64,000 bases of DNA. Origin: Methanoregula sp. GTDB lineage: Archaea > Halobacteriota > Methanomicrobia > Methanomicrobiales > Methanospirillaceae. How positions within the stretch are numbered: the stretch's first letter is position 1; each line of letters starts with the position of its first letter. Under the pieces are notes generated by a model. That model was not told where the DNA came from. It was given only the letters and a program-made list of their open reading frames with translations, and did no database searches. Positions 51,671-61,175 of the stretch are shown here, one piece after another. Made by a program: the position numbers and the translations under genes. The stretch is taken from NCBI GenBank assembly GCA_041645435.1, contig JBAZQB010000001.1, positions 310,001 to 374,000 of the forward strand, in the 5' to 3' direction.

Positions 51671-54265
51671 ATGATTCAAGAAATGACTGAAAAATTCAAC
51701 CGCATGAAGATCGGCACAAAAATCCTGATCATCTGCCTGGTCCTCGTTATTGTCCCCACCCTTCTGCTTGGGACGGTCGCCTATATAACTGCAAGCAATG
51801 CGATCAACGACCAGCTCGACATGACCCTGAATACGCAGATCACCGATATTCGGGGAATGACATCCAATTCCTATGATCTTTCAAAGAACAAGCTGAACGG
51901 GGATCTTAATCTTTTAAGAAGCCGGTTCACTGCTTCGGGAACTCCTGCCATTGTTGGCGGCAAGATTGCTTATGGTGACCAGATCGTTAATGATAATTTC
52001 CAGATTGTAGATTCCATTGAAAAGGATATGGGCAGCAAGGCCACGGTCTTCCAGAAGATCGGGGACAAAGCGATCCGTGTCTCAACAAATGTCATCGGTG
52101 CTGACGGGAAACGGGCCATAGGCACGCCGATTTCTGATGCTGTTTACGATGCAGTCATCAACAAGGGACAGACCTTCTACGGAACTGCAGATGTTGTCGG
52201 GAAAAAGTATGCTGCAGCGTACGAACCGATTAAAAATGCAAAAGGGGAGATCATCGGTATCCTTTTTGTCGGAGTACCTGAAGATGTCGTTTACGGCCCG
52301 TTAAAAGAACAGATCCTGGAAACGAAAATCGGCAAGACCGGTTATCTCTATGTTATGGACAACAAGGGCACCCTGATCATCCACCCGACCGAACAGGGTT
52401 CCAGCGTTGCCGACGCAGAGTTTGCAAAGACAATGATTGCAAATAAGGATGCAGTAACCAGCAGCAATAAACGCCTTGCCTATAACGACAATGGCAAAAA
52501 TGTAGTGACGTATTACACCTATTATGCACCAACCGGCTGGATTATTGCCTCGCATGTTGATCCGTCAGACTTCAGCGGCCCGGTAGATGGCCTGAGAAAT
52601 GCGATTATCATTATCCTTATCATCAGTATTGGTGCCGGAGCTGCAATTGCCACGAGTTTTGGCCGGTCAATCGCCCGGAGAATGGGAGACCTTGTCGGTC
52701 TTGGCAGGAAAGTAATGAATGGGGATCTCTCGGGTGCTGCAATGGAGATTGACTCAAACGCACGGATGGTCAGTGGCGGCGATGAGATCGGCGAAGTATC
52801 AGAAGCTTTCAGCGGGGTGGTCAATAACATCCAGCAGTTCAGCGATGAAATTACCACGATAAGTAATGCTACCGTTGAAGGACGACTTACTGCGAGAGGA
52901 GACAGCAGCAGGTTCAAAGGCGAATACGCGACCATGATCAACGGGCTTAACAACACGATAAACTCCGTAGTTGGTCACCTTGACGCAATTCCCGTCCCGG
53001 CATTCATCGTAAATAAGGAATTTTCCATTCTCTACGCCAACAAGGCTTCGGCCAGTATGGCGGGCGTAACCCCACAGAGCATGCTGGGACAGAAATGCTA
53101 TGAACACTTCAAGACGCCAGACTGCCGTTCGCAGAAATGTGCATCCGGACAGTGTATGCAGTCAGGAAAGATGGTCACCTCTGAAACGCAGGCAAACCCG
53201 AAAGGACGCAAGTTTGACATTATGTATTCCGGAGTTCCCATCACCGATTCGAAAGGAACGGTCATCGGTTCGATGGAATTCTTCACCGACCTGACCGATG
53301 TCCGTAATGCTGCACGCCAGGCACAGAAGAGGATCGATGATGCACTTGCAATGATCAACAACGAAATGACCAAGATCTCGCAGGGTACTGAAGAGGCAAA
53401 CGCTAATGTTGAAGAAGTATCTGCCGGTGCGGGACAGGTAGCAAAGAATGCAACTGCAGTCAGCGTGAATGTTGAAAAATCCATGGAGGGTATCATCCAG
53501 GTGCAAAAAGCAATGGAAGACCTGTCGCGTACTATCCAGGATGTTGCATCCCGTGCTGAATCTACCGCTAAGATTGTCCATGACACCGATGATTACAGTA
53601 AGGAAGGAATGGCGCTCGCCCGAAAGACCGAGCAGGGTATGCAGGGCATTACCAAATCCTCAAACGATGTGAATGTCATCATCCTTGAGATCAAAGGCCA
53701 GATGGACAAGATCAGCGAGATTGTCAACCTTATCACGGACCTTGCCAACCAGACAAATCTCCTTGCACTGAATGCAGCAATTGAGGCTGCCCGGGCCGGG
53801 GATGCAGGACGCGGGTTTGCGGTTGTTGCAACTGAAGTCAAGTCCCTTGCTGTCGAATCCCGTGCATCTGCTGAACGCATCTCAGGAATGATCGAGAACC
53901 TGCAGAACCAGACCCTGCATGCAGTTGACGCTGTCTCCGCAGCCAATGCCGGGGTTAAAGAAGGCAGTCTCGCACTGCAGAACACCGTTGCAAGTTTCTC
54001 AAAGATTGCAGACTCCATTGGCCAGATCACCCGCAATGTGGGGGATGTGGCATCCGCCACCGAAGAGCAGGCAGCCTCGGTTGAAGAGATCACTGCCAGC
54101 GTCAATGAAGTCAACAGCCTGATGCAGAACACGGCAAAGGAATCCACTGATGCCGCAGCAGCAAGTGAAGAATCATCGGCTTCAATCGAGCAGATCAGTA
54201 AAGTCATCGGCCATGTTTCAATGGTTGTTGAGAATGTCAAAAAAGAGATCAACAGTTTCAAGTAA
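51671..54265 (+). CDS. Methyl-accepting chemotaxis protein 2 (Cache sensor plus Cys-rich PAS)
   Basis: 864 residues from ATG 51671; AGGAG at 51657-51661 sits 9 nt before it but directly abuts ATG 51662. TM1 is at about residues 18-40. A large extracytoplasmic Cache-type domain follows (QTFYGTADVVGKKYAAAYEP, IGILFVGVPEDVVYG, GKTGYLYVMDNKGTLIIHP, GWIIASHVDPSDF), then TM2 at about 310-332, HAMP, and a cytoplasmic PAS (DAIPVPAFIVNKEFSILYANKAS) that contains CYEHFKTPDCRSQKCASGQC, four Cys that could bind a metal or Fe-S cluster. The signalling domain is nearly the same as in MCP 1. Followed after 12 nt by its cheW. Confidence 0.93.
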   Translation: MIQEMTEKFNRMKIGTKILIICLVLVIVPTLLLGTVAYITASNAINDQLDMTLNTQITDIRGMTSNSYDLSKNKLNGDLNLLRSRFTASGTPAIVGGKIAYGDQIVNDNFQIVDSIEKDMGSKATVFQKIGDKAIRVSTNVIGADGKRAIGTPISDAVYDAVINKGQTFYGTADVVGKKYAAAYEPIKNAKGEIIGILFVGVPEDVVYGPLKEQILETKIGKTGYLYVMDNKGTLIIHPTEQGSSVADAEFAKTMIANKDAVTSSNKRLAYNDNGKNVVTYYTYYAPTGWIIASHVDPSDFSGPVDGLRNAIIIILIISIGAGAAIATSFGRSIARRMGDLVGLGRKVMNGDLSGAAMEIDSNARMVSGGDEIGEVSEAFSGVVNNIQQFSDEITTISNATVEGRLTARGDSSRFKGEYATMINGLNNTINSVVGHLDAIPVPAFIVNKEFSILYANKASASMAGVTPQSMLGQKCYEHFKTPDCRSQKCASGQCMQSGKMVTSETQANPKGRKFDIMYSGVPITDSKGTVIGSMEFFTDLTDVRNAARQAQKRIDDALAMINNEMTKISQGTEEANANVEEVSAGAGQVAKNATAVSVNVEKSMEGIIQVQKAMEDLSRTIQDVASRAESTAKIVHDTDDYSKEGMALARKTEQGMQGITKSSNDVNVIILEIKGQMDKISEIVNLITDLANQTNLLALNAAIEAARAGDAGRGFAVVATEVKSLAVESRASAERISGMIENLQNQTLHAVDAVSAANAGVKEGSLALQNTVASFSKIADSIGQITRNVGDVASATEEQAASVEEITASVNEVNSLMQNTAKESTDAAAASEESSASIEQISKVIGHVSMVVENVKKEINSFK

Positions 54266-54277
54266 GGAGAAGGGAAA

Positions 54278-54844
54278 ATGACCGCTGAAAGTTCGGGAAC
54301 GGTAAAAACTCACGGAAATGCGGGGACGGTTACACCCCCTTTATCCAATGGGAGAACTGGTTCTGCCCGGCAGCAGGATTCGTTCCAGGTCCTGGAATTC
54401 CTTTTAGGAAAGGAACACTTTGCAATCGATCTCTTCGATGTGCGGGAAGTAGTAGAGTATACCACTATAACCAAACTTCCCAATACGCTTCCCTACATGA
54501 AAGGCATCATCGATCTGCGGGGCGAGATAACCACAATCCTCGATCTCAAGGAGCGACTCCATATCCTCCGTGTAAATGACAGATCCGATGAGTCGGGCCG
54601 GATTATTGTTCTCGATGAAAAACTGACCGGTGCAAAGACGGGCATCCTTGTTGATGATGTACTGGCCGTTTCGACATTTGAAAAAGGTGATGTTGACGCT
54701 GCATCCACTGCCGGGGCAGGTGACGATGCCGCGATTCTCGGCATCATTAAAAAGCGTGCAAAAGACAAGGAAAACACTGTGCATGAACTGGTCATCTGGA
54801 TCGATATCCGGGAAACACTCCGCCATATTGATAAAAGGGTCTAG
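54278..54844 (+). CDS. cheW: CheW-like coupling protein, paired with MCP 2
   Basis: 188 residues. The N-terminal about 33 residues are a Thr/Gly/Pro-rich tail; the CheW domain is VLEFLLGKEHFAIDLFDVREVVEYTTITKLP, MKGIIDLRGEITTILDLKERL, TGILVDDVLAVSTFEKGDVD. The C-terminus repeats the charged GIIKKRAKDKENTVHELVIWIDI seen in its paralogues. GGAGAAGGGAAA precedes the ATG. Role as for the other CheWs: receptor-CheA coupling. Confidence 0.93.
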   Translation: MTAESSGTVKTHGNAGTVTPPLSNGRTGSARQQDSFQVLEFLLGKEHFAIDLFDVREVVEYTTITKLPNTLPYMKGIIDLRGEITTILDLKERLHILRVNDRSDESGRIIVLDEKLTGAKTGILVDDVLAVSTFEKGDVDAASTAGAGDDAAILGIIKKRAKDKENTVHELVIWIDIRETLRHIDKRV

Positions 54845-54982
54845 GTCATCAAACCGGCGGAAGTGATGGGAGCACATCCCTGATCCCCCGGATAAAAAAT
54901 GTTCATTTCACATCTTACGAACACAAAAGTAAGTCCAAAAATTCAGGAATCACTCAAAATTTACCCTATCAGGCAAGATACC

Positions 54983-56659
54983 ATGGAATTTATTGACAAC
55001 CTTCCTCTCGGAAAAAAGATCACCGGATCCTTCCTCATTACCGCTGTGATCTTTGCTATTGTTGCGCTTATCGGATACAGCAGCATGAACAATGCAGGTG
55101 CTGCCGGTTCAAATGCCGCGGTAATTGTGCTGTTATGCATAATCGGTGTCATCAGCTCTATTGGAATGGGAATCGCACTTTCCCAGAGCATTGCCGGTCC
55201 GTTACACCTGGTGACAAAAAACATCAGCGAGATCCACAAAGGTCACCTGGGAGAGCGGATCCGTCTCAACCGCAAGGATGAGATTGGCGTAATGTCTCAG
55301 GAGATGGACAAATTCTCTGATGATCTCCAGAAATATGTTGTCGGCACCATGAAAATGATCGCTGATGGTGATCTTTCCCGGGATCTCAAAGTCCGGGATG
55401 ACAAGGATGAGATTGTTCCCGCCCTTAAAAAGACCATCGACACATTGAAAGGGCTCATTGCCGAATCGAACAAACTGTCAATTGCAGCCGTTGAAGGAAA
55501 ACTCTCCGTCCGCGGGGATGCAGACAAATTCAAAGGTGGGTACTGGGAAATTATTGCCGGCATCAACAAGACGTTTGAAAACGTCGCAATTCCCCTTACG
55601 GAAGGGATGCGGGTTTCGGAAGAGTACGCTGCCGGTAACTTCACTGCCCGGTTTGAGGATTCAATCAAGGTGAGAGGGGATTTTAAGAATTTCAAAATAT
55701 CCTTAAACAGCATCGGTACCGATGTTTCGAAAGCAATGCTGGGAGTAACCCATCAGGTAACAAATCTCGCCGCAAATACCCAGGAAGCAAATGCCAGTAT
55801 CGAGGAAGTCTCAGCCGGGGCAAACCAGATTGCGCAGAATGCATCGGCAGTCAGTGTAAACCTGGAAAAATCCTCACAGGGTATTGGGCAGGTGCAGCAG
55901 GCAATGGATGATCTCTCCCGTGCGATTCAGGAAGTTGCTACAAAATCTGAGTCCGTTGCACAACTTGCCTCAGAATCAACCAACTACAGCCGTGAGGGAA
56001 TGGATCTTGCACAGAAAACTGAGGGGGGGATGCAGGGTATCACTAAATCCTCAAATGATGTGAACCAGATCATAACGGAGATTAAAGGGCAGATGGATCA
56101 GATCAGTGAGATCGTCGACCTGATAACTGATCTTGCCAACCAGACCAACCTGTTAGCTCTCAATGCAGCTATTGAGGCAGCCCGGGCCGGGGATGCAGGA
56201 CGCGGATTTGCTGTCGTTGCAACTGAGGTCAAATCGCTTGCCGTTGAATCGCGTTCATCCGCTGAACGTATTGCCGGGATGATTGAGAAACTTCAGACCC
56301 AGACAAATCATGCCGTTGAAGCGGTAGCATCAGCAAACTCGGGAGTCAGCCAGGGAAGCCGTGCCCTTCATGAAACCATCGCAAGTTTCAGCAAGATCGC
56401 TGGATCTATCGATAAGATCAGCCAGCATGTGAGCGAGGTAGCTGCTGCTGCAGAAGAGCAGGCAGCATCCATTGAAGAAGTGGCTGCAAGTGTCAGCGAG
56501 GTCATGACATTGATCAACAGCAGTTCCAAAGAGGCCATGGACTCTGCCGCTGCATCCGAGGAATCCAGTGCAGCAATTGACCAGATTACACGCGTTGTCG
56601 CCAATGTCAATTCCGTTGTTGACAACCTGTCAAAAGAAATATCCCGGTTCAAGTGCTGA
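54983..56659 (+). CDS. Methyl-accepting chemotaxis protein 3 (no extracytoplasmic sensor)
   Basis: 558 residues from ATG 54983; the start at 54899 would add 28 residues of non-homologous sequence before MEFIDNLPLGKKITGSF, which matches the MCP 1 N-terminus. Two membrane helices (ITAVIFAIVALIGYSSM and AAVIVLLCIIGVISSIGMGIAL) are separated by only about ten residues, so nothing can be sensed outside. HAMP and HAMP-like repeats follow (KLSIAAVEGKLSVRGDADKF, RVSEEYAAGNFTARF), then the conserved signalling hairpin. It probably senses membrane state or a cytoplasmic cue, or acts through mixed arrays. Followed by its cheW 15 nt on. Confidence 0.92.
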   Translation: MEFIDNLPLGKKITGSFLITAVIFAIVALIGYSSMNNAGAAGSNAAVIVLLCIIGVISSIGMGIALSQSIAGPLHLVTKNISEIHKGHLGERIRLNRKDEIGVMSQEMDKFSDDLQKYVVGTMKMIADGDLSRDLKVRDDKDEIVPALKKTIDTLKGLIAESNKLSIAAVEGKLSVRGDADKFKGGYWEIIAGINKTFENVAIPLTEGMRVSEEYAAGNFTARFEDSIKVRGDFKNFKISLNSIGTDVSKAMLGVTHQVTNLAANTQEANASIEEVSAGANQIAQNASAVSVNLEKSSQGIGQVQQAMDDLSRAIQEVATKSESVAQLASESTNYSREGMDLAQKTEGGMQGITKSSNDVNQIITEIKGQMDQISEIVDLITDLANQTNLLALNAAIEAARAGDAGRGFAVVATEVKSLAVESRSSAERIAGMIEKLQTQTNHAVEAVASANSGVSQGSRALHETIASFSKIAGSIDKISQHVSEVAAAAEEQAASIEEVAASVSEVMTLINSSSKEAMDSAAASEESSAAIDQITRVVANVNSVVDNLSKEISRFKC

Positions 56660-56674
56660 TTCGGGGGTACTGGT

Positions 56675-57256
56675 ATGGCAAAATCTACAAAGCCTGCGGA
56701 AGGAGAGAAAATCTCTTCTATTCCCGCTGCCCCGGGCACAGATTCTTTGGATAAAAACCCGTCCATTAAGGAGACAAAGAAGGGGAAGCCTGATAGTGGG
56801 ATGCTGCAGATCGTAGAGTTCCTGCTCGGAAACGAGCGATTCGCCATTGATCTCTTTGACGTCAAGGAAGTAGTGGAGTACACGACCGTTACCAAGCTCC
56901 CGAACACTGCCTCCTACATGAAAGGCATCATCGATCTCCGTGGCGAGATCACTACTATAGTGGACTTAAAAGACCGCCTGCATATCGCGGCACGCGCAGA
57001 GACCCTTGTAGAGAATAGCAGAATCATTGTGCTCGATGAGAAGATCACCAAAGCCAAGACAGGGATCATGGTTGACGACGTACTATCGGTTTCCACGTTT
57101 TATATGAGTGATATCGACAAGACCTCGGCAGCAGATAATAATAAAGATGCGGGAATTCTCGGGATTATCAAAAAGAAGGTCAAGGATAAAGACCACGAGA
57201 AGAATGAACTCATCATCTGGGTTGATATCAAGTACCTGCTCAAAGATATCAGCTGA
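56675..57256 (+). CDS. cheW: CheW-like coupling protein, paired with MCP 3
   Basis: 193 residues. A Lys/Pro-rich N-terminal tail of about 45 residues precedes the CheW domain (IVEFLLGNERFAIDLFDVKEVVEYTTVTKLP, MKGIIDLRGEITTIVDLKDRL, TGIMVDDVLSVSTFYMSDIDK). The C-terminus has the charged KKKVKDKDHEKNELIIWVDI block. Last gene of the six-gene cluster; a hairpin follows at 57291. Confidence 0.93.
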   Translation: MAKSTKPAEGEKISSIPAAPGTDSLDKNPSIKETKKGKPDSGMLQIVEFLLGNERFAIDLFDVKEVVEYTTVTKLPNTASYMKGIIDLRGEITTIVDLKDRLHIAARAETLVENSRIIVLDEKITKAKTGIMVDDVLSVSTFYMSDIDKTSAADNNKDAGILGIIKKKVKDKDHEKNELIIWVDIKYLLKDIS

Positions 57257-57290
57257 GTATCAGCGGTTGCCTGAATGTGGTGTAAGTATA

Positions 57291-57342
57291 GGCTCGTCAA
57301 ATAAATTCGAGCCTCATGGTATCAGTATAAAAACCTTTTTTT
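57291..57342 (+). terminator. Probable terminator of the MCP-CheW cluster
   Basis: GGCTCG (57291-57296) pairs with CGAGCC (57308-57313), and a T7 run follows at about 57336. It lies 35 nt after the last cheW stop. The rest of the 311-bp gap to adenine deaminase (57257-57567) shows no clear gene. Confidence 0.45.
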
Positions 57343-57567
57343 ATGACGGAGAAAAAATTCCGGAATACTTTTTTCCCGCAGGGGCATATCATTCGGATAA
57401 CCATATCGTTTTTAAGCTAGCAGTTTTACCATTGGATCATGACCGGGCTGAACAGATCCCATCTCCTTGTATTCTGCCTCATGCCCGATACAATCAGTGG
57501 ATGTCATCGTATCCAGAAACATGACTAAAAAAATTGTAGCAATCCCGGATATCATGGTGTAAATTAT

Positions 57568-59226
57568 ATGACAGATTTTTCTTTGGCCAATCTCAATGCA
57601 GCCCGGGGCAAAGCGCCGGCGGATGCCGTGTTCACAAACGCGAAAATTTTCAACCCTTTTACCTGTGCATGGGATGAAGGAACCCTTGCTGTAAAAGATG
57701 GAATAATCCTTGGTATCGGTGATTATTCCGGGAAAAAAGAGTATGATCTCACGGGCATGTACATCGTTCCCGGACTGATCGATGCCCATGTCCATATCGA
57801 AAGCTCGCTGCTCACCCCCGGCGAGTACGCACGGCTGGTAGCACAGCACGGGACGGCAACCGTGATTGCAGATCCCCATGAGATCGCCAATGTAGCCGGG
57901 GTTGCCGGTATTGACTGGATGTTGTCCCAGCGGGCAGGACTACCCGTTGATATCCGGTATATGCTGCCATCATGTGTCCCGGCAACACCGGTGGATGTCG
58001 GGGGGGCAATTCTTGATACCCCGGATCTTGCCCGGTTCAAAGGCCGTGAGGGGGTCTTAGGCCTTGGAGAGATGATGAACTTTCCCGGGGTGCTTGGTGC
58101 AGATCCCGCTATCGGAAAGAAACTGGAGCTCTTCTCCATTCGTGACGGACACGCTCCCCTGCTTTCAGGAATGGATCTGAATGCCTATATCCTGGCTGGA
58201 CTCCAGAGCGATCACGAATGCACCACCCGGACCGAAGCTGAAGAAAAATTAAAAAAAGGCATGTACCTGTATATCCGGGAAGGTTCGACAGAACGAAATA
58301 TCAGCGAACTTGCGCCCCTGATCTCACCCATTACGGTTTCCCGCTGTTGTTTTGCGACTGACGACTGCCACGTTGACCTGCTGATGACAGACGGGCATAT
58401 CGATCGCTGCATACGGAAGGCCATTGCATGCGGAGTGCTCCCGGAACTGGCTATCCGTATGGCCACACTTTCTGCTGCTGAACGGTTCGGGCTTACTGAT
58501 CGCGGGGCACTTGCTCCCGGACGCCGTGCAGACTTCTGTATTATTGATAACCCGCTCACTTTTATCATTCACCAGGTATTTGTTGCCGGAAATGAGCTTG
58601 TGGACCGCATACCAGATGAACGACAAAACCAAAAAGCCCCTTTCCGGTGCACGGTCCCCTCTATGGACTCAATCCAGATTCCCTGTAAAGGTACTGCACG
58701 GGTTATCGGGATTGTGCCGCACCAGATCGTGACGGATGCTCTTAATATTCCCATCAATGGACCTCTTCAATCCTGTGATGACATCCTGAAAGTTGTGGTT
58801 TGCAACAGGTACGGCACCGGCGCTTGTGGGGTGGGCCTTGTTCAGGGTTTTAAGTTCAGGACCGGGGCAATCGCATCCAGTGTGGCCCATGATGCGCATA
58901 ACCTGATCGCTGTCGGTACCAGTGACCAGGAGATCCTGCGGGCAATTGACGCGGTGATACGGATGAAAGGCGGCATGGCTGCACTATCTGAAGAACAGGA
59001 GGCCGCTCTCCCGCTTGACTGTGGCGGGCTGATGTCGACCCTGCCATATGACGAAGTTGCGTCCCGGTTGGAAGAACTCCATTCTGTCACCCGGAAGATG
59101 GGGGGGATTGATGATCCCTTCATGTACCTCTCGTTCCTTTCGTTAACGGTAATCCCTTCTTTGCGGATCACTGACCGTGGTGTATTTGATGTGATGGAAT
59201 TCAGGGATGTGCCACTGTTTTTTTAA
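57568..59226 (+). CDS. ade: Adenine deaminase
   Basis: A 552-residue amidohydrolase of the AdeC family. The metal site is visible as GLIDAHVHIESSLLTP, then VIADPHEIANVAG, GLGEMMNFPGVL, SGMDLNAYILAGLQSDHECT and RCCFATDDCHVDLL. The C-terminal domain has VGLVQGFKFRTGAIASSVAHDAHNLIAVG, typical of the family. It converts adenine to hypoxanthine and ammonia for purine salvage. Length is standard. Monocistronic. Confidence 0.95.
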   Translation: MTDFSLANLNAARGKAPADAVFTNAKIFNPFTCAWDEGTLAVKDGIILGIGDYSGKKEYDLTGMYIVPGLIDAHVHIESSLLTPGEYARLVAQHGTATVIADPHEIANVAGVAGIDWMLSQRAGLPVDIRYMLPSCVPATPVDVGGAILDTPDLARFKGREGVLGLGEMMNFPGVLGADPAIGKKLELFSIRDGHAPLLSGMDLNAYILAGLQSDHECTTRTEAEEKLKKGMYLYIREGSTERNISELAPLISPITVSRCCFATDDCHVDLLMTDGHIDRCIRKAIACGVLPELAIRMATLSAAERFGLTDRGALAPGRRADFCIIDNPLTFIIHQVFVAGNELVDRIPDERQNQKAPFRCTVPSMDSIQIPCKGTARVIGIVPHQIVTDALNIPINGPLQSCDDILKVVVCNRYGTGACGVGLVQGFKFRTGAIASSVAHDAHNLIAVGTSDQEILRAIDAVIRMKGGMAALSEEQEAALPLDCGGLMSTLPYDEVASRLEELHSVTRKMGGIDDPFMYLSFLSLTVIPSLRITDRGVFDVMEFRDVPLFF

Positions 59227-59392
59227 ATAATCAAACCAGAAACATTCTTTCCTTTTTTTATCTGCACGGCAACCAAAGATTGATTACCAGAAAAAAGTGA
59301 ATACAGACAATTGTCAATATACTAAAAAAAAGTAACCTGCCGGAAAATCTGTGTTTTTCAGGCAAAGAGATCACTTCTTTCGAGGGGTTTTA

Positions 59393-61054
59393 ATGGAAAA
59401 ACAACCGGAACCGGAAAAAAACATGAATGGTATTCAGCAGGAATGGGCATCTACCCTGGACTCTCACGCCCTGAGCCAGTTTCTGGAGAGTATCATCATC
59501 AACGCAAAACTCTGGATGACGTTTCTGGATACCAACAGAAATGTGGTGATATGGAACCGTGCTGCGCAGGAGATCACCGGGTATTCGGCTGATGAAGTGC
59601 TTGGCCACAATACCATCTGGCGATGGATCTATCCCGATGCTTCTTATCGCAGGAAGGTCACACAAAAAATTATAGAAAATATCCAGACTAAAAAATCCCT
59701 TGAAAATTTTGAGACCACAATTGTCACCAAAAACCAGGAGATGAAAAAAATTTCCTGGAACACCCGCGAACTTGTTGGAGAAGATAAGAAAAGTATCGGG
59801 TTCATTGTTCTGGGAACTGACATCACCGAGATCGCTAAGGTAAAGAGCGATTTAAGGAGATATGCAGAGTTCCAGAAAAGCATCATTATCAACGCAAAAC
59901 TCTGGATGACGTTTCTTGATGCCAATAACAATGTGATTATCTGGAACAAAGCGGCAGAAGCAATTACCGGCTATGCAAAAGAGGAAGTCATCGGCCATTC
60001 TGACGTATGGAAATGGCTGTATCCCGATCCTGCGTATCGGCGTGAAGTAACAAAAATGATCAGGGATATTATCCGTAATAACAAGTATCTGGAAAACATC
60101 GAGACCCACATTCTCACAAAACGGGGACTGACACGGTATATCTCGTGGAATACGCGGGAACTTACCGGGGATGATAACAAACCCCTGGGCTACATTATTG
60201 TGGGAAATGATATTACCGAGAAACTGCTGGCAAAAAAAGAGTTGAAAGAGCACGAAGAGATGTTCCGCGGGATCACATCTTCTGCAAATGATGCTATTGC
60301 ACTTCTTGACCGTAACGGTGTCATCACGTACTGGAATCCTGCTGCAGAGCTATTATTCGGGGCATGTTCAGGATCCGTGTTCAGGCAGAATTTTTTCTCC
60401 TTGTTCTCTCCGGAAAAATACCGTAATGACGATAAATCAGACCTGAAATTATTTTTCGAAACCGCTACTGGCCCATTTGCACATAAGCCCCGCGAGTTAC
60501 AGTTCCAGAAAATTACCGGGGAAATTATCCAGGCAGAGATCTCCCTTTCGACAGTAACTATCCATGGGATCCTGAACGCGATTGCGGTCATCCGGGACAT
60601 CCGCGAGCGGATTGAAACTGAGACCCGTGAACGGGAAATACTGATCAATGAAGTCATTCAGGGATCCCCTATCCCGCAGTTCATGCTGGACCAGAACCAC
60701 AAAATTATCTTCTGGAACCGGGCGCTTGAAGAACACAGTGGGATAAAAGCCGAAGAAGTCATTGGTACAAATCAGCACTGGAGGGCGTTTTATGAAACGC
60801 AGAGACCATGCCTTGCCGATCTGCTGATCGACGGAATGATCGATGATATTCCTAAGTGGTATGCAGGAAAATTCAACAAGTCCCGGCTGGTCAGGGGCGC
60901 GTATGAAGCTACAGATTTCTTCCCGAAGATGGGGCGTGAAGGAACCTGGTTGTATTTCACTGCAGCCATTATCCGTGATGCAAAAGGAGAGGTTCTCGGC
61001 GTGCTGGAAACTCTTGAAGATATTACCGATGCGATTATGTACAAGTCCCGGTAA
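59393..61054 (+). CDS. Multi-PAS protein without an output domain
   Basis: About 553 residues from ATG 59393 (GAGGGG upstream). It contains about four PAS domains. The first two are an obvious internal duplication: SIIINAKLWMTFLDTNRNVV and SIIINAKLWMTFLDANNNVI begin each, and both end in a (I/T)DITE block; a 26-bp DNA stretch at their starts is identical. The third (GITSSANDAIALLDRNGVIT) and fourth (IPQFMLDQNHKIIFWNRALEEHSGI) differ. No kinase, cyclase, GGDEF or HTH follows; the protein ends in ITDAIMYKSR. It presumably senses and then acts through protein contacts. A canonical terminator follows. Confidence 0.88.
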   Translation: MEKQPEPEKNMNGIQQEWASTLDSHALSQFLESIIINAKLWMTFLDTNRNVVIWNRAAQEITGYSADEVLGHNTIWRWIYPDASYRRKVTQKIIENIQTKKSLENFETTIVTKNQEMKKISWNTRELVGEDKKSIGFIVLGTDITEIAKVKSDLRRYAEFQKSIIINAKLWMTFLDANNNVIIWNKAAEAITGYAKEEVIGHSDVWKWLYPDPAYRREVTKMIRDIIRNNKYLENIETHILTKRGLTRYISWNTRELTGDDNKPLGYIIVGNDITEKLLAKKELKEHEEMFRGITSSANDAIALLDRNGVITYWNPAAELLFGACSGSVFRQNFFSLFSPEKYRNDDKSDLKLFFETATGPFAHKPRELQFQKITGEIIQAEISLSTVTIHGILNAIAVIRDIRERIETETREREILINEVIQGSPIPQFMLDQNHKIIFWNRALEEHSGIKAEEVIGTNQHWRAFYETQRPCLADLLIDGMIDDIPKWYAGKFNKSRLVRGAYEATDFFPKMGREGTWLYFTAAIIRDAKGEVLGVLETLEDITDAIMYKSR

Positions 61055-61065
61055 CTGGAGTTGTA

Positions 61066-61097
61066 CCCGGATAAGATTCCTTTTATCCGGGTTTTTT
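61066..61097 (+). terminator. Intrinsic terminator after the multi-PAS gene
   Basis: CCCGGATAA (61066-61074) and TTATCCGGG (61083-61091) form a perfect 9-bp stem with an 8-nt loop, followed by T6 (61092-61097). It lies 12 nt after the stop codon, between convergent genes. Confidence 0.8.
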
Positions 61098-61175
61098 AAT
61101 GCTGGTTGCTGACGGTATTTTTTTTCACCGTCGTTTTCTTGTTTAAACGATACCCTTTTAGATGCCCGGAAAGTA

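Noticed and set aside
57108..57524. 138-codon plus-strand frame running from inside the last cheW into the intergenic region
   Set aside because: It overlaps the certain cheW in another frame and has no ribosome-binding site or recognisable domain; a remnant of a gene in the 57350-57520 part cannot be fully excluded.
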